Source: Woeseiaceae bacterium
GTDB lineage: Bacteria > Pseudomonadota > Gammaproteobacteria > Steroidobacterales > Woeseiaceae
Reading direction: 5' to 3'
DNA length: 64,000 bases
NCBI GenBank assembly: GCA_028277185.1
Contig: JANQGQ010000018.1
Location: 248,001 to 312,000 of the forward strand
The notes under the pieces were generated by a model, which did not search any database, was not told where the DNA came from, and was given only the letters and a program-made list of their open reading frames with translations. Each line of letters starts with the position of its first letter. Positions within the stretch are counted from its first letter, which is position 1. This document shows, one piece after another, positions 9,532-18,526 of the stretch. A program made the position numbers and the translations under genes.

Positions 9532-9612
9532 TCAGAACAGGGAAATGGCGAGAAAGATTGCGCTGGCGATCGCCGTGGCGAAATACAGGCGTTTGAAAAG
9601 CGTCATGGCCAT
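9532..9612 (-). CDS. possible very small hydrophobic protein (26 aa)
   Basis: A short minus-strand frame of 26 codons from ATG 9612 encodes a basic residue pair (KR) followed by a hydrophobic helix (YFATAIASAIFLAISLF), the look of a single-span membrane micro-protein. A good AGGAGG lies further upstream, eight bases before an in-frame ATA and eleven before a CTG, which would give about 35 residues. It sits in the gap between the SRPBCC gene and the sirtuin gene. No family is recognised, and chance cannot be excluded. Confidence 0.25.
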   Translation of the reverse strand: MAMTLFKRLYFATAIASAIFLAISLF

Positions 9613-9731
9613 CCCAATCGTGGAGTACGGGGCCAGTATTGCCTGCGCCTCCTGAATCCCCCCTGAAGACCGGATCGGGACACATTGAGCATGCTTGACC
9701 GCCGAACGAACGGAATGCTGGAATCCGCGCC

Positions 9732-10565
9732 ATGAACGCCGCCCTCGAGCTTCGTGAATTCCTGGATCGCCACCGGCGGATCGCCGTGCTTACCGGGGCC
9801 GGCATCAGCACGACCTCAGGCATCCCGGACTACCGCGACGAAGCCGGCAACTGGAAGCACGCGAAACCGATGCAGTTCGCGGAATTCAGGGGAACCCTGA
9901 GTGGGCGGCAGCGGTACTGGGCGCGCAGTTTCGCCGGCTGGCAACGCATGTCCGGTGCGGCGCCCAATGCCGCGCACCGGGCAATCACGTCGCTCGAGGC
10001 GGCCGGTCGCATCACCCGGACGATCACTCAGAACGTGGACGGGCTGCACAGCCGCGCCGGCAGCCGCAACGTCATCGACCTGCACGGCCGCCTCGACCGC
10101 GTCGTGTGCATCGATTGCGGCTGGGGGCAGGCACGGCGGGACTGGCAGGCCGCACTCGAGCGCCGGAACCCGGCGTGGGATCGCGCCGTCCGGGCCGTCA
10201 GGCCGGACGGCGACGCGGTCCTGGTCAACGACGACAGCAGGGGCTTTCGGGTGCCGGACTGCCCGGACTGCGGCGGAATCGTCAAACCCGACGTGGTCTT
10301 CTTCGGCGAAAACGTGCCGACGGAGAGAGTCAGGCAGAGCCTGGCCGCGATCGACGCGGCGGAGGCGCTGCTCGTCATCGGGTCGTCGCTGATGGTGTAC
10401 TCGGGCCTGAGATTTCCGCGCTATGCCGGACAAACGGGCAAACCGGTGGCCATCCTCAACCGCGGGCGGACGCGCGCCGACGAACTCGCCAGTCTGCGGC
10501 TCACGGCAGACTGCGTTACCACGCTCGATGCCGCACTCGCCCGCCCCGACCCGCCCGCCTCCTGA
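9732..10565 (+). CDS. Sir2-family NAD-dependent deacylase
   Basis: Sirtuin (277 aa). NAD-binding GAGIS at residues 22-26 with IPDYRD, TQNVDGLH near 100-106 and catalytic His in DLHG (about 118). The zinc module has four cysteines: CIDCG near 126-129 and CPDCGG roughly 50 residues later. The insertion between the cysteine pairs is longer than in CobB. The segment KPDVVFFGENVP and the late GSSLMVYSG are typical. It removes acyl groups from protein lysines using NAD in the cytoplasm. It is followed after 12 nt by the rhomboid gene. Confidence 0.92.
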   Translation: MNAALELREFLDRHRRIAVLTGAGISTTSGIPDYRDEAGNWKHAKPMQFAEFRGTLSGRQRYWARSFAGWQRMSGAAPNAAHRAITSLEAAGRITRTITQNVDGLHSRAGSRNVIDLHGRLDRVVCIDCGWGQARRDWQAALERRNPAWDRAVRAVRPDGDAVLVNDDSRGFRVPDCPDCGGIVKPDVVFFGENVPTERVRQSLAAIDAAEALLVIGSSLMVYSGLRFPRYAGQTGKPVAILNRGRTRADELASLRLTADCVTTLDAALARPDPPAS

Positions 10566-10577
10566 ACAGGACCGGCC

Positions 10578-11462
10578 GTGAACGATGATCTTAGGGTCGT
10601 GTACCAGAGCAACAGCCGCGGCGACTGCGCGGACCGCTCGCTCGTCCTCACGGCCGCCGGAATCCCGCACGAAATCGTCCACGACGCCGGCTCGTCCGCC
10701 ATTCTGGTTCCGGCCGACTTCTCGCTCCGCGCGGGCGACGAGATCCGGCTTTACGATGCGGAAAACCCGGCCGACGCGACGGTGCCGCGCCCGCCGTCGA
10801 TGATCTATCAGAACGCGCTGCCGGGCGTAGTCGGCTACTTCGCCACCGTGTGTCTCGTCGCAGGTCTGGCCGGCCGCTCGGCGTTCGGGCTGGACTGGCG
10901 CGTCGCGGGCCGCGTTGACGGCGTACTGATCCGCGACGGCGAATGGTGGCGGACGATCACGGCGCAGACGCTGCATCTCGACGCGGTGCACCTCACCGGC
11001 AATCTCGTGTTCGGCCTGTTCTTCGGTTGGTTCGCGGGGCGCTTCGCGGGATCCGGAATAGCGTGGCTCACGATCGTCGTTGCGGCAGCGCTCGCGAATT
11101 TGACGAATACGCTGTTGCTGGACCCGACCCACCGCGCGATCGGGGCATCCAGCGCGGTCTTTGCGGCACTCGGGCTGATGTCGGGCTTCGTCTGGCGCGG
11201 GCGATTCATGAAGCAGGACCGCTGGGTCTATCGTCTCGGCCCAATCATCGGCGGTCTCGCACTCCTGATGTTCACGGGGACCGGTGACGCGAACACCGAC
11301 ATCGGTGCGCATCTTCTGGGCTTCGTCTACGGCTTCGGCGGTGGCGTAGTCCTCACCCGGCTCCAGGCACACATTCGCTGCAACCGCCGCCAGCAGGCCG
11401 CCGGGCTGCTCGTGCTGGCGCTGCTTACGGCCGCGTGGTCGCTGGCACTCCTTAGGGCCTGA
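10578..11462 (+). CDS. rhomboid-family intramembrane serine protease
   Basis: A 294-aa protein. The first 75 residues form a soluble domain resembling the DUF2007-like signal transducer fold (LVLTAAGIPHEIV). A six-span rhomboid core follows. Key residues are visible: HLTGN (residues 138-142), catalytic Ser 191 in GASS, and His 245 in AHLLGF. It would cleave membrane-spanning substrates in the inner membrane. The start is GTG 10578, shortly after the sirtuin stop. Confidence 0.88.
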   Translation: MNDDLRVVYQSNSRGDCADRSLVLTAAGIPHEIVHDAGSSAILVPADFSLRAGDEIRLYDAENPADATVPRPPSMIYQNALPGVVGYFATVCLVAGLAGRSAFGLDWRVAGRVDGVLIRDGEWWRTITAQTLHLDAVHLTGNLVFGLFFGWFAGRFAGSGIAWLTIVVAAALANLTNTLLLDPTHRAIGASSAVFAALGLMSGFVWRGRFMKQDRWVYRLGPIIGGLALLMFTGTGDANTDIGAHLLGFVYGFGGGVVLTRLQAHIRCNRRQQAAGLLVLALLTAAWSLALLRA

Positions 11463-11481
11463 GGTAGAATCGGCGCCCACA

Positions 11482-12594
11482 ATGAAGAAGCTGTTGCTCT
11501 TGCTGTTGATCCTGGCCGTAGCGCTGATGACGGGCGCCTGGCTGCGCTATGGCGGCGGCGAGCCCTACGCCAATCTCACCTCCCCGCCGCTCGTCAGTCA
11601 GGACCGTCTCGAAGCGGTCCTGAGCTACCCCGAACCGCTGGGCAACGTCGCCGTAACGGCCGACGGGCGGGTGTTCTTCACGGTGCACCCGGAAGCGCGT
11701 CCGGTCGGCAACAAGCTGCTCACCCACGTGGACGGCGCCTCCGAACCCTGGCCGGACGGACGGGCGCAGCAGGAGTACTTCGACACCCCGCTCGGCGTTG
11801 CCGCCGACGGATTCGGCCGCCTTTGGGTCATCGATCACGGCAATCACGGCATGCGGCAGCCGCGGCTCCTCGGATTCGACATCGAATCGGGCTCGCTCAT
11901 CGCGGACACACGCTTCAACCCGATGATCGCTCCGGCGGGATCGTTTCTACAGGATCTGGTCGTCAGCCCCGACGGAGCGACGATCATGATCAGCGACGCG
12001 AGTTTCTGGCGCCAGCGACCCGCTCTCATCGTCTACGACGTCGAGTCGGGAGCGTCGCGGCGGGTTCTCGAGCGGCATCCGTCGGTCGCGGGCGAGAAGT
12101 TCCTGATCGAGAGTAACGATCGCGAGATGTCGTTCCTCGGCGGTATCGTGACGCTGCGCGGCGGCGTCAACGGCCTCGCTGCGGACACCGAGTGGCTTTA
12201 CTACGGCGCCATAACCGGATCGGGACTCTATCGCGTGCCCCTCGATCAGCTCCTGGACCGGCGGCTGCCGGACTCGCAGCTCGGAGCCGCGGTGGAGCGC
12301 TACGCGACGAAGCCGCTGAGCGACGGTATCGAGATCGACCCGGCCGGCAACGTCTACGTCACGGACGTCGAGCACAACGCCGTATACCGCGTGGGCCGGG
12401 ATCGCAAGCCATTGACTCTGGTGCAATCATCGAGTATTCGTTGGCCGGATGGTCTCGCGATGGGTCCGGACGGCTTTCTGTACATCACGGACAGCGCGCT
12501 CCCGGAGCTGGTGCTCCGGTCTCCCGAAGACATTCGGAGTGCGGGTCCGTTTACGATGTATCGACTGCGTATCGAACCCGACACCACTTTGTAG
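11482..12594 (+). CDS. major-royal-jelly/yellow-like beta-propeller protein
   Basis: A 370-aa exported or membrane-anchored protein: the N-terminal hydrophobic segment (KKLLLLLLILAVALMTGAW) is followed by a propeller-like fold. Repeated blade motifs such as LGVAADGFGRLWVIDHGN, LVVSPDGATIMISDAS and GLAMGPDGFLYITDSA place it in the yellow/MRJP/SMP-30-like group, with a characteristic NGLAAD and YYGAITGSGLYRVP segment. Function in bacteria is unknown; a lactonase activity is conceivable. The adenine-poor leader is only 19 nt after the rhomboid stop, suggesting co-transcription. Confidence 0.78.
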   Translation: MKKLLLLLLILAVALMTGAWLRYGGGEPYANLTSPPLVSQDRLEAVLSYPEPLGNVAVTADGRVFFTVHPEARPVGNKLLTHVDGASEPWPDGRAQQEYFDTPLGVAADGFGRLWVIDHGNHGMRQPRLLGFDIESGSLIADTRFNPMIAPAGSFLQDLVVSPDGATIMISDASFWRQRPALIVYDVESGASRRVLERHPSVAGEKFLIESNDREMSFLGGIVTLRGGVNGLAADTEWLYYGAITGSGLYRVPLDQLLDRRLPDSQLGAAVERYATKPLSDGIEIDPAGNVYVTDVEHNAVYRVGRDRKPLTLVQSSSIRWPDGLAMGPDGFLYITDSALPELVLRSPEDIRSAGPFTMYRLRIEPDTTL

Positions 12595-12694
12595 CGCCCC
12601 CGGCGCATACGTCTTTCAAGTCCTCGATCCGGATACGGCTTAAGCCTGAAGGCGATAGTCGGTTCGGTCCGTGACGAAAATAAAGGGAGAACCC

Positions 12695-13546
12695 ATGAAC
12701 GAAGAACCGCTCACGCAGCTAACGGACTACTGGACTCAAGCCGTCGAGCTTGTCCGTACCGCAGGCATGGATTTTGCGATCAACCTCGTGACCGCGATCC
12801 TGATCTTCTATATCGGTAAGGCAATCGTCGGCATCCTGGTGCGGGCCTTTCGCAAACTGCTGGAGAAGAACGACGTCGACCCGACGCTGACATCCTTCGT
12901 CAGCAACCTGGTGCGCATGACGCTGCTCGTCTTCGTGATCATCGCCGCAATCACCCAGCTCGGGGTTCCGAGTGCGCAGTTCGTGGCCGTCGTCGGCGCC
13001 GCCGGCCTCGCGGTCGGACTCGCACTGCAGGGCTCCCTGGCGAACTTCGCGGCCGGCGTGCTCATCGTCCTGTTCCGGCCCTACAAGGTAGGCGACTATG
13101 TCGAAGCCGCAGGCGTCAGCGGCACGATCGAACAGGTGCAGATTCTGACGACCATACTCAAGACGCCGGACAACAAGCAGATCATCGTGCCGAACGGCCA
13201 GATCATGGACAGCATCATCACCAACTACTCCGCCAACGACCGTCGCCGCGTCGACCTCGTCGTCGGCGTCAGCTACGACGACGATCTGGACAAGGTTCGC
13301 AAGACGCTCGAAGAGCTGATCGCCGCCGACGACCGCATTCTCGACGATCCGGCCGTCACGATCGCCGTGTCCGAACTCGGGGACTCGAGCGTCAACTTCA
13401 TCGTTCGGCCGTGGGTGAAATCCGCGGACTACTGGGGTGTGCACTTCGACCTGACCGAGGCCATCAAGAAACGCTTCGACCAGGAAGGCATCTCCTTCCC
13501 GTTTCCGCAGCAGGACGTTCACCTCTATCAGGCTACGGCAAACTAG
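12695..13546 (+). CDS. mscS: mechanosensitive ion channel MscS-type
   Basis: Small-conductance mechanosensitive channel (283 aa). It has three N-terminal membrane helices. The pore-lining TM3 carries the alternating Gly/Ala pattern (VVGAAGLAVGLALQGSLANFAAGV), followed by the beta domain (FRPYKVGDYVEAAGVSGTIEQV, IIVPNGQIMDSIITNYS). It releases osmolytes on hypo-osmotic shock. I chose ATG 12695 because AAGGGAG sits just upstream; the alternative GTG at 12671 would place that ribosome-binding site inside the gene. Confidence 0.93.
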   Translation: MNEEPLTQLTDYWTQAVELVRTAGMDFAINLVTAILIFYIGKAIVGILVRAFRKLLEKNDVDPTLTSFVSNLVRMTLLVFVIIAAITQLGVPSAQFVAVVGAAGLAVGLALQGSLANFAAGVLIVLFRPYKVGDYVEAAGVSGTIEQVQILTTILKTPDNKQIIVPNGQIMDSIITNYSANDRRRVDLVVGVSYDDDLDKVRKTLEELIAADDRILDDPAVTIAVSELGDSSVNFIVRPWVKSADYWGVHFDLTEAIKKRFDQEGISFPFPQQDVHLYQATAN

Positions 13547-13671
13547 GTCCCGAAGGACAGTCAACCGGCACGGTTCCCGCGCGTTGGACAAGAGAAGGCG
13601 CGCGGGCCGTTCAGGTTCCGGGCCGCGCGCTGTTGCATAATCGCGGAATCGCGAGACAACGGAGCGCGAAC

Positions 13672-14025
13672 ATGACGACGAAACGGGCATGGCTTGCCGT
13701 CGGCCTTTGTGTTGCGGCTGGCTGCGCCGCAAACCCCAGGCCCATCATCGATACGCGGGGTGTCGATCCCGAACTCCTGGCGCGCGACATGACCGAGTGC
13801 GAGGAGTACACACACGAAATCGATATCGTCGAGGGAGCGGCCAAGGGAACCGCCGCAGGCGCCGTCGTCGGCGCCGCTGCGGGCGCCGTTACGGGCGACG
13901 CCGGCGAAGGCGCGGGCTTAGGCGGCATCTACGGCGCCACGCGTTCGGCGCTCGACGCCGATCGTGACAAACAACGCGTATTCAAAAACTGCATGCGGGG
14001 ACGCGGCTATCGCGTCCTGAACTAG
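13672..14025 (+). CDS. glycine-zipper lipoprotein
   Basis: A 117-aa protein with a signal peptide ending in a lipobox (VAAGC), so probably an outer-membrane lipoprotein. The middle holds a glycine-zipper helix (GTAAGAVVGAAAGAVTGDAGEGAGLGG), as in SlyB/OmpA-associated families. A C-terminal FKNCMRGRGYRVL segment is common in this family. Cellular role is unclear, perhaps envelope stability. ATG 13672 follows GGAGCG. The frame is open far upstream into mscS, but that part is antisense noise. Confidence 0.78.
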   Translation: MTTKRAWLAVGLCVAAGCAANPRPIIDTRGVDPELLARDMTECEEYTHEIDIVEGAAKGTAAGAVVGAAAGAVTGDAGEGAGLGGIYGATRSALDADRDKQRVFKNCMRGRGYRVLN

Positions 14026-14051
14026 ACCCGCACACGGGGTATCGGCCCCGG

Positions 14052-14094
14052 TTGACGACGCGTGCCCGGCCGAATACTGTATGGATTTACAGTA
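14052..14094 (+). promoter_or_regulatory. SOS promoter: sigma70 hexamers with overlapping LexA box
   Basis: TTGACG (14052-14057) and TACTGT (14075-14080) are separated by exactly 17 bp. The second hexamer is part of a LexA-type palindrome of the form TACTGT-N8-ACAGTA (14075-14094), which matches the gammaproteobacterial CTGT-N8-ACAG operator. The operator thus covers the -10 element, 15 bp upstream of the radical SAM start codon. I infer DNA-damage induction of that gene. Confidence 0.85.
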
Positions 14095-14108
14095 TCGGTT
14101 CTCCGACC

Positions 14109-15170
14109 ATGCCTCGTCACCGCAAAGGCCGCGGCGCCGTCTCCGCCCCGGACGGCCGGTTCAGCCGCCGTACCGTTGTCCTCGACGCGGCGGAAGAAGC
14201 CGCCGTGGAGGCCGCGAATCCCGCCACGAGCTACACGCCCGTCAGCGCCCGCTCGATCATCTCGGGTAACCGGTCTCCCGACGTGCCCTTCAGCCTGTCG
14301 ATCAATCCCTATCAGGGCTGCGAGCACGGCTGCATCTACTGTTACGCAAGGCCCGCCCACAGCTACCTGGATCTCTCTCCCGGCCTCGATTTCGAAACGA
14401 AGATTTTCGCCAAGACCAACGCCGCGGAGCGGCTCGAGGCGGCCTGGTCCCGGCCGGGATACCGCTGCGAGCCCATCACGATCGGCGCCAATACGGACCC
14501 GTACCAGCCGGCGGAAAAGCAGATGAAGATCACGCGCGCACTGCTGGAGCGCTTTCTCAGGCACCGGCACCCCGTGAATCTGATCACGAAGGGAACGCTG
14601 ATCCTGCGCGATCTCGACCTGCTCGAGGCGCTCGCGAAGCAGAGACTGTGTTCCGTCGCGCTGAGTCTGCCGACGCTGAGCGACTCCCTGAAACGCATCA
14701 TGGAACCGCGCGTGCCGGCCGCCTCGGCTCGCCTCGCGGCAATGCGGCAGCTTGCGGCGGCCGGCGTGCCCGTCAGCGTGCTCGTGGCACCGCTGATTCC
14801 CGCGATCAACGACCACGAGATCGAGCCGATACTCGAAGCGGTCGCCGACCACGGCGCGCGACAGGCGCACTATGTGTTCCTCCGGCTGCCGCACGAAGTG
14901 CTGCCCTTGTTCGTGGAGTGGCTGGATGAGCATTTTCCCGACCGGGCCGGTCACGTCATGAGTCTGGTGCGTCAGGCCGGCGGCGGCCGCGAGTACGATG
15001 CCCGCTTCGGGATTCGGCAGCAGGGCCGGGGCCCCTACGCGGAAATGCTTGCGGCCCGCTTCCGCACCGCGACGCGGCGTCTGGGCCTGGTGCCGGGCAG
15101 ACATGAGGACCGGCTCGACTGCACGTCCTTCGAAGCGCCGGGGCAGCGGCAGCTCGGCCTCGGTTTCTGA
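14109..15170 (+). CDS. PA0069-family radical SAM protein (SplB-like)
   Basis: Radical SAM enzyme of 353 aa. The 4Fe-4S site is CEHGCIYCYA (CxxxCxxC) at about residue 75, preceded by NPYQGC, and followed by FETKIFAK and GANTDPYQPAEK, all hallmarks of the PA0069/Rv2578c family related to spore photoproduct lyase. The reaction is not established; nucleic-acid repair is suggested by kinship and, here, by the LexA box in its promoter. I chose ATG 14109 (MPRHRKGRG), the family start; the TTG at 14052 lies inside the promoter. Confidence 0.88.
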   Translation: MPRHRKGRGAVSAPDGRFSRRTVVLDAAEEAAVEAANPATSYTPVSARSIISGNRSPDVPFSLSINPYQGCEHGCIYCYARPAHSYLDLSPGLDFETKIFAKTNAAERLEAAWSRPGYRCEPITIGANTDPYQPAEKQMKITRALLERFLRHRHPVNLITKGTLILRDLDLLEALAKQRLCSVALSLPTLSDSLKRIMEPRVPAASARLAAMRQLAAAGVPVSVLVAPLIPAINDHEIEPILEAVADHGARQAHYVFLRLPHEVLPLFVEWLDEHFPDRAGHVMSLVRQAGGGREYDARFGIRQQGRGPYAEMLAARFRTATRRLGLVPGRHEDRLDCTSFEAPGQRQLGLGF

Positions 15171-15348
15171 GCGCGGTCCCGCTCAGCCGTTTCGGTGTGT
15201 AACACGGCGGTTAACACCCGCCGGATTCCGCGGAGGACTGGTATACACTAAGGTCTGCGGCGTCGGATCGTTCGCGCTTCGCGCGAACTCAGACAGATCT
15301 GACTTGTCTTAATCCTGTTGAACAAGGCTTTTCATCGCAACGCACCCC

Positions 15349-16848
15349 ATGTACACAGCGCGACTCGTATCGAAACTGGTGTTGATCGGCACGTTGACGC
15401 TTGCCGGCGCGGTGAGGGCGGCTGACGTCGTCGAAGTCGGCCCCGACGTCGACATGACACCGCCCTCCGACGACGAGCAGGTCCCGGTCGCCGATGAAGT
15501 CGTGATGGGTCCCGAGGCGCCGGAAGACGACTACGAAGACCCGGAGTCCGCCGCCGAACTGCCGCTCGACGACGAGGCCCTGCTGCAGGACGAGTTCCAG
15601 CGCTTCAAGGACCTGATGTCGAACGGCAGCATCGATGCCGCCGACAACGTCGCCAAGCGCATTGTCGAGCTCGCGATCCGGACGAGCGGGCCGCGGTCGC
15701 CGGAGACCGCGCGAGCCCTGACGAACCTCGGGATCGTGCAGCAACGCAACGAACAGTACGAAGCGTCCATCCAGAACTTTCAGGGGGCCGTGGACATACT
15801 CGAAGACAGCTTCGACCGCCTCGACTCGCAGCTCGTCAATCCTCTGAAGGGACTGGGCGCGGCGCAGATCTCGGCGGGGCGAGCCGAAGAGGCGCTTCAG
15901 ACTTACGGCCGGGCCGTCCATATCACGCACGTCAACGAAGGTCCCCACAACATGGATCAGGTGGAGATTCTCGAGTCGATGGCGGAAACGAATCTTCGGC
16001 TCGGACTGATCGACGACGCCCTGAGAAACCACGAGCTGATCTATTCGCTCAACGAGCGCTACTACCGATCGAACATGCTCGCGCTGGTGCCGTCCCTGAT
16101 GCGCCGCGCGGAATGGCAGAACCGCACCGGGTATTTCAACGACGAGCGTACGACCTACCGCCGGGTGATTCGCATCCTCGAAACCCGGAAGGGCAAGAAC
16201 GACCTGAGCCTGATCGAACCGCTCGTTCGCCTCGGCAATTCGACGCTCAACATCGAAACCTCCGATTCACTCGGCAACCCGCCGGCGGCGGCCTACAACG
16301 GCGAGATATATTTCAAGCGCGCCGTGCGGATCGCGGAGGCAAACGACGACGGAAACTGGGCCATCGTGGCGAACACGAAACTTGCGCTCGGGGACTACTT
16401 CACCCAACAACAGTCGAGCCCGAGCGCGCGCCGCGTTTATCGCGACGTCTGGGAACTGCTGTCGTCCGACGAGATCCGACTCGAGCACCGCGAGCGCACG
16501 CTCGGGCAGCCCAACCTGCTGCGCGCCGGCAACCCGGCCGAGTTTGCCGGAAACGCGAGGCCCGAGGACGTCATCGCAAGCGACGTCGATCTCAGAGAGG
16601 GAACGGTCTCCATTCGCTACACGATCACGTCTCGCGGACGCGTCGGCAGCCTCGAGCTTGTCGAGCACAGACCGCCCGAGTTCGACGGCGTGCTGCGCGA
16701 CGTCCAGCGTCAGCTGCGTAGCCGCATGTATCGCCCACGGTTCGCCGACGGTCAGCCGGTAGACACGGGCAACCAGCAGTTCACCCATCGCTTCTACTAC
16801 CGGCAGGACGACCTCGAGACTCTGCGGCGCGAGAACGCGGCTGAATGA
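15349..16848 (+). CDS. TPR protein with C-terminal TonB-like domain
   Basis: A 499-aa exported protein with a signal peptide (residues 1-24, LVLIGTLTLAGAVRA), an acidic linker rich in Asp/Glu/Pro, and several tetratricopeptide repeats (for example PETARALTNLGIVQQRNEQY and GLGAAQISAGRAEEALQTYG). The last 100 residues resemble a TonB C-terminal domain (VSIRYTITSRGRVGSLELVEH, then LRSRMYRPRFADGQPV). It is probably a periplasmic scaffold. Its TGA overlaps the start of the M23 peptidase gene (ATGA), so the two are likely coupled. Confidence 0.75.
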   Translation: MYTARLVSKLVLIGTLTLAGAVRAADVVEVGPDVDMTPPSDDEQVPVADEVVMGPEAPEDDYEDPESAAELPLDDEALLQDEFQRFKDLMSNGSIDAADNVAKRIVELAIRTSGPRSPETARALTNLGIVQQRNEQYEASIQNFQGAVDILEDSFDRLDSQLVNPLKGLGAAQISAGRAEEALQTYGRAVHITHVNEGPHNMDQVEILESMAETNLRLGLIDDALRNHELIYSLNERYYRSNMLALVPSLMRRAEWQNRTGYFNDERTTYRRVIRILETRKGKNDLSLIEPLVRLGNSTLNIETSDSLGNPPAAAYNGEIYFKRAVRIAEANDDGNWAIVANTKLALGDYFTQQQSSPSARRVYRDVWELLSSDEIRLEHRERTLGQPNLLRAGNPAEFAGNARPEDVIASDVDLREGTVSIRYTITSRGRVGSLELVEHRPPEFDGVLRDVQRQLRSRMYRPRFADGQPVDTGNQQFTHRFYYRQDDLETLRRENAAE

Positions 16849-17705
16849 GAGCCGGTCTTCCAGTGGCCCGGATCTGTCGTCGACCGCGCATAGCTTCGCT
16901 GCTGTTGATCGTCGCGGCGGGACCCGCGGCGGGCGCCGACTGCCGCGAAGAATCCGTTTGCGTCACCGCTATCGAGAGCGCGAACCGGGTCGCTTTCGAA
17001 GCACGCAATCTCAAGCACTTTCCGGTGACGCTGACGCTCAGCATCACGCCGCTGAGTGCGGCACCGGCCGCTCCCCGGGTCGTCACACAGACGCTGCGAC
17101 CGCTGCAGTCGCGCGAGGTGCTGGAACTGGCCCATGAGGGCGGGGGAACGCGCGGCAACATCGAAGTCGATTTTGCGTGGACGGTAGGCGATCTCCACGC
17201 GGAGCACGATGACGAGCACCTGTACGCTCTGCCCTATGCGCCGGGCGCAGGCTGGCGCGTGCTGCAGGGCTACAGTTCGCGCTTCACTCATCGGGGGCTC
17301 GAGGCTTTCGCGGTGGACTTCGACATGCCGGAGGGCTCGCCGGTCCATGCTGCACGCGGCGGCGTCGTGGCGCGGGTGGTGGACACCCACGATCGGGGCT
17401 GCTGGGTTGCGGGCTGTTACCGCCACGCCAACTATATCGTGATCCTTCACAGCGACGGCACGACGGGAGAGTACTATCACCTCAAGCATGGCGGCACTCT
17501 GGTAGAGGTAGGCGACGCGGTGCAGCGCGGCCAGCAGATCGGCCTGTCCGGCAATACCGGCCATTCGACCCGTCCGCATCTGCACTTTGCGGTGTACCGG
17601 GCGGCACCTGGCGGTGAGACGCAGTCGATACCCGTGCTGTTTCAGACCGCCGACGGCGTCGTCAAACGCCCGCGCCGCGGTGCCATCTACGTTGCGGATC
17701 ACTGA
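16845..17705 (+). CDS. M23-family (LytM) metallopeptidase
   Basis: Periplasmic peptidoglycan endopeptidase-like protein (286 aa). After a signal peptide and a beta-rich domain of about 130 residues comes the LytM core: [34 protein letters not shown] and the HLHFAV metal motif near the end, with [13 protein letters not shown] between. The zinc ligands (first His/Asp and HxH) are all present, so it may be active on peptide cross-links. It starts inside the stop of the TPR gene. Confidence 0.85.
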   Translation: MRAGLPVARICRRPRIASLLLIVAAGPAAGADCREESVCVTAIESANRVAFEARNLKHFPVTLTLSITPLSAAPAAPRVVTQTLRPLQSREVLELAHEGGGTRGNIEVDFAWTVGDLHAEHDDEHLYALPYAPGAGWRVLQGYSSRFTHRGLEAFAVDFDMPEGSPVHAARGGVVARVVDTHDRGCWVAGCYRHANYIVILHSDGTTGEYYHLKHGGTLVEVGDAVQRGQQIGLSGNTGHSTRPHLHFAVYRAAPGGETQSIPVLFQTADGVVKRPRRGAIYVADH

Positions 17706-17706
17706 C

Positions 17707-18369
17707 ATGTTCGGAATTGGAAAAAAGACCACGCTGCCCGACCGCGACCGCGCCCTGCCCGGCCGCCCCACCCCGATCGAGGTGCCGGAGACGCATTTCG
17801 TGAACGGCAACGCCATCAAGGGTCCATTCGATCCCGCGCTGCGGACCGCGGTCTTCGGGCTCGGCTGTTTCTGGGGGGCGGAACGACGCTTCTGGGAAAC
17901 CGAAGGTGTCTGGTCTACGGCGGCAGGCTATGCCGCCGGCTTCACGCCTAACCCCACCTACGAAGAAGTTTGCAGCGGCGGGACCGGACACACGGAAGTC
18001 GTGCTCGTCGTCTACGACCCGTCCATAGTCAGTTACGAGGACCTGCTGACGGTGTTCTGGGAAAGCCACGACCCTACGCAGGGCATGCGTCAGGGCAACG
18101 ACGTCGGCACTCAGTACCGGTCGGGCATCTACTCCGACGATCCCGGCGAACGACGCGTGGCGGAGCGCTCCCGCGACCGCTACCAGTCCGCGCTGGGCCG
18201 GGCGGGCCACGGCCCCATCACCACCGAAATCCTGCCGCTCGGCGAGTTCTACTACGCCGAGGATTATCACCAGCAGTATCTGGCGAAGAACCCGGGCGGC
18301 TACTGCGGAATCGGCGGGACCGGCGTGAGCTGCCCGACCGGGCTTGCCGCGGACGAGCCCGCGGCCTGA
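17707..18369 (+). CDS. msrA: peptide methionine-S-sulfoxide reductase MsrA
   Basis: MsrA (220 aa). The catalytic Cys 54 lies in GCFWGAER, followed by the substrate pocket elements [26 protein letters not shown] and YRSGIY. The C-terminal tail has two further Cys (GYCGIGG and VSCPTG) that can serve as resolving residues. It repairs oxidised methionine with thioredoxin. The N-terminus is about 40 residues longer than minimal MsrA, as in several proteobacterial forms. The stop of the peptidase gene lies one base upstream of the start. Confidence 0.95.
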   Translation: MFGIGKKTTLPDRDRALPGRPTPIEVPETHFVNGNAIKGPFDPALRTAVFGLGCFWGAERRFWETEGVWSTAAGYAAGFTPNPTYEEVCSGGTGHTEVVLVVYDPSIVSYEDLLTVFWESHDPTQGMRQGNDVGTQYRSGIYSDDPGERRVAERSRDRYQSALGRAGHGPITTEILPLGEFYYAEDYHQQYLAKNPGGYCGIGGTGVSCPTGLAADEPAA

Positions 18370-18526
18370 GAAGCGCGTTCCTGGCTCTCCGTTTCGCTCT
18401 GTACCGCCGCTGACCCGACACGCTTGCGGTCGGCGCAGGACTCCCTTCGATCAACTGCAAATCGGTCGTAGATTGAAGGCGTGTTCTACCGCTGAACACT
18501 AAGCCTGGTTTGCGAACGAGTGAGGA

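Noticed and set aside
8650..9666. 338-codon plus-strand frame across the NUDIX and SRPBCC genes
   Set aside because: It is antisense to two identifiable genes and has no domain similarity.
15200..15350. Promoter for the TPR gene (TTAACA and TATACA)
   Set aside because: Spacing of 25 bp between the hexamers is too long for a sigma70 promoter.
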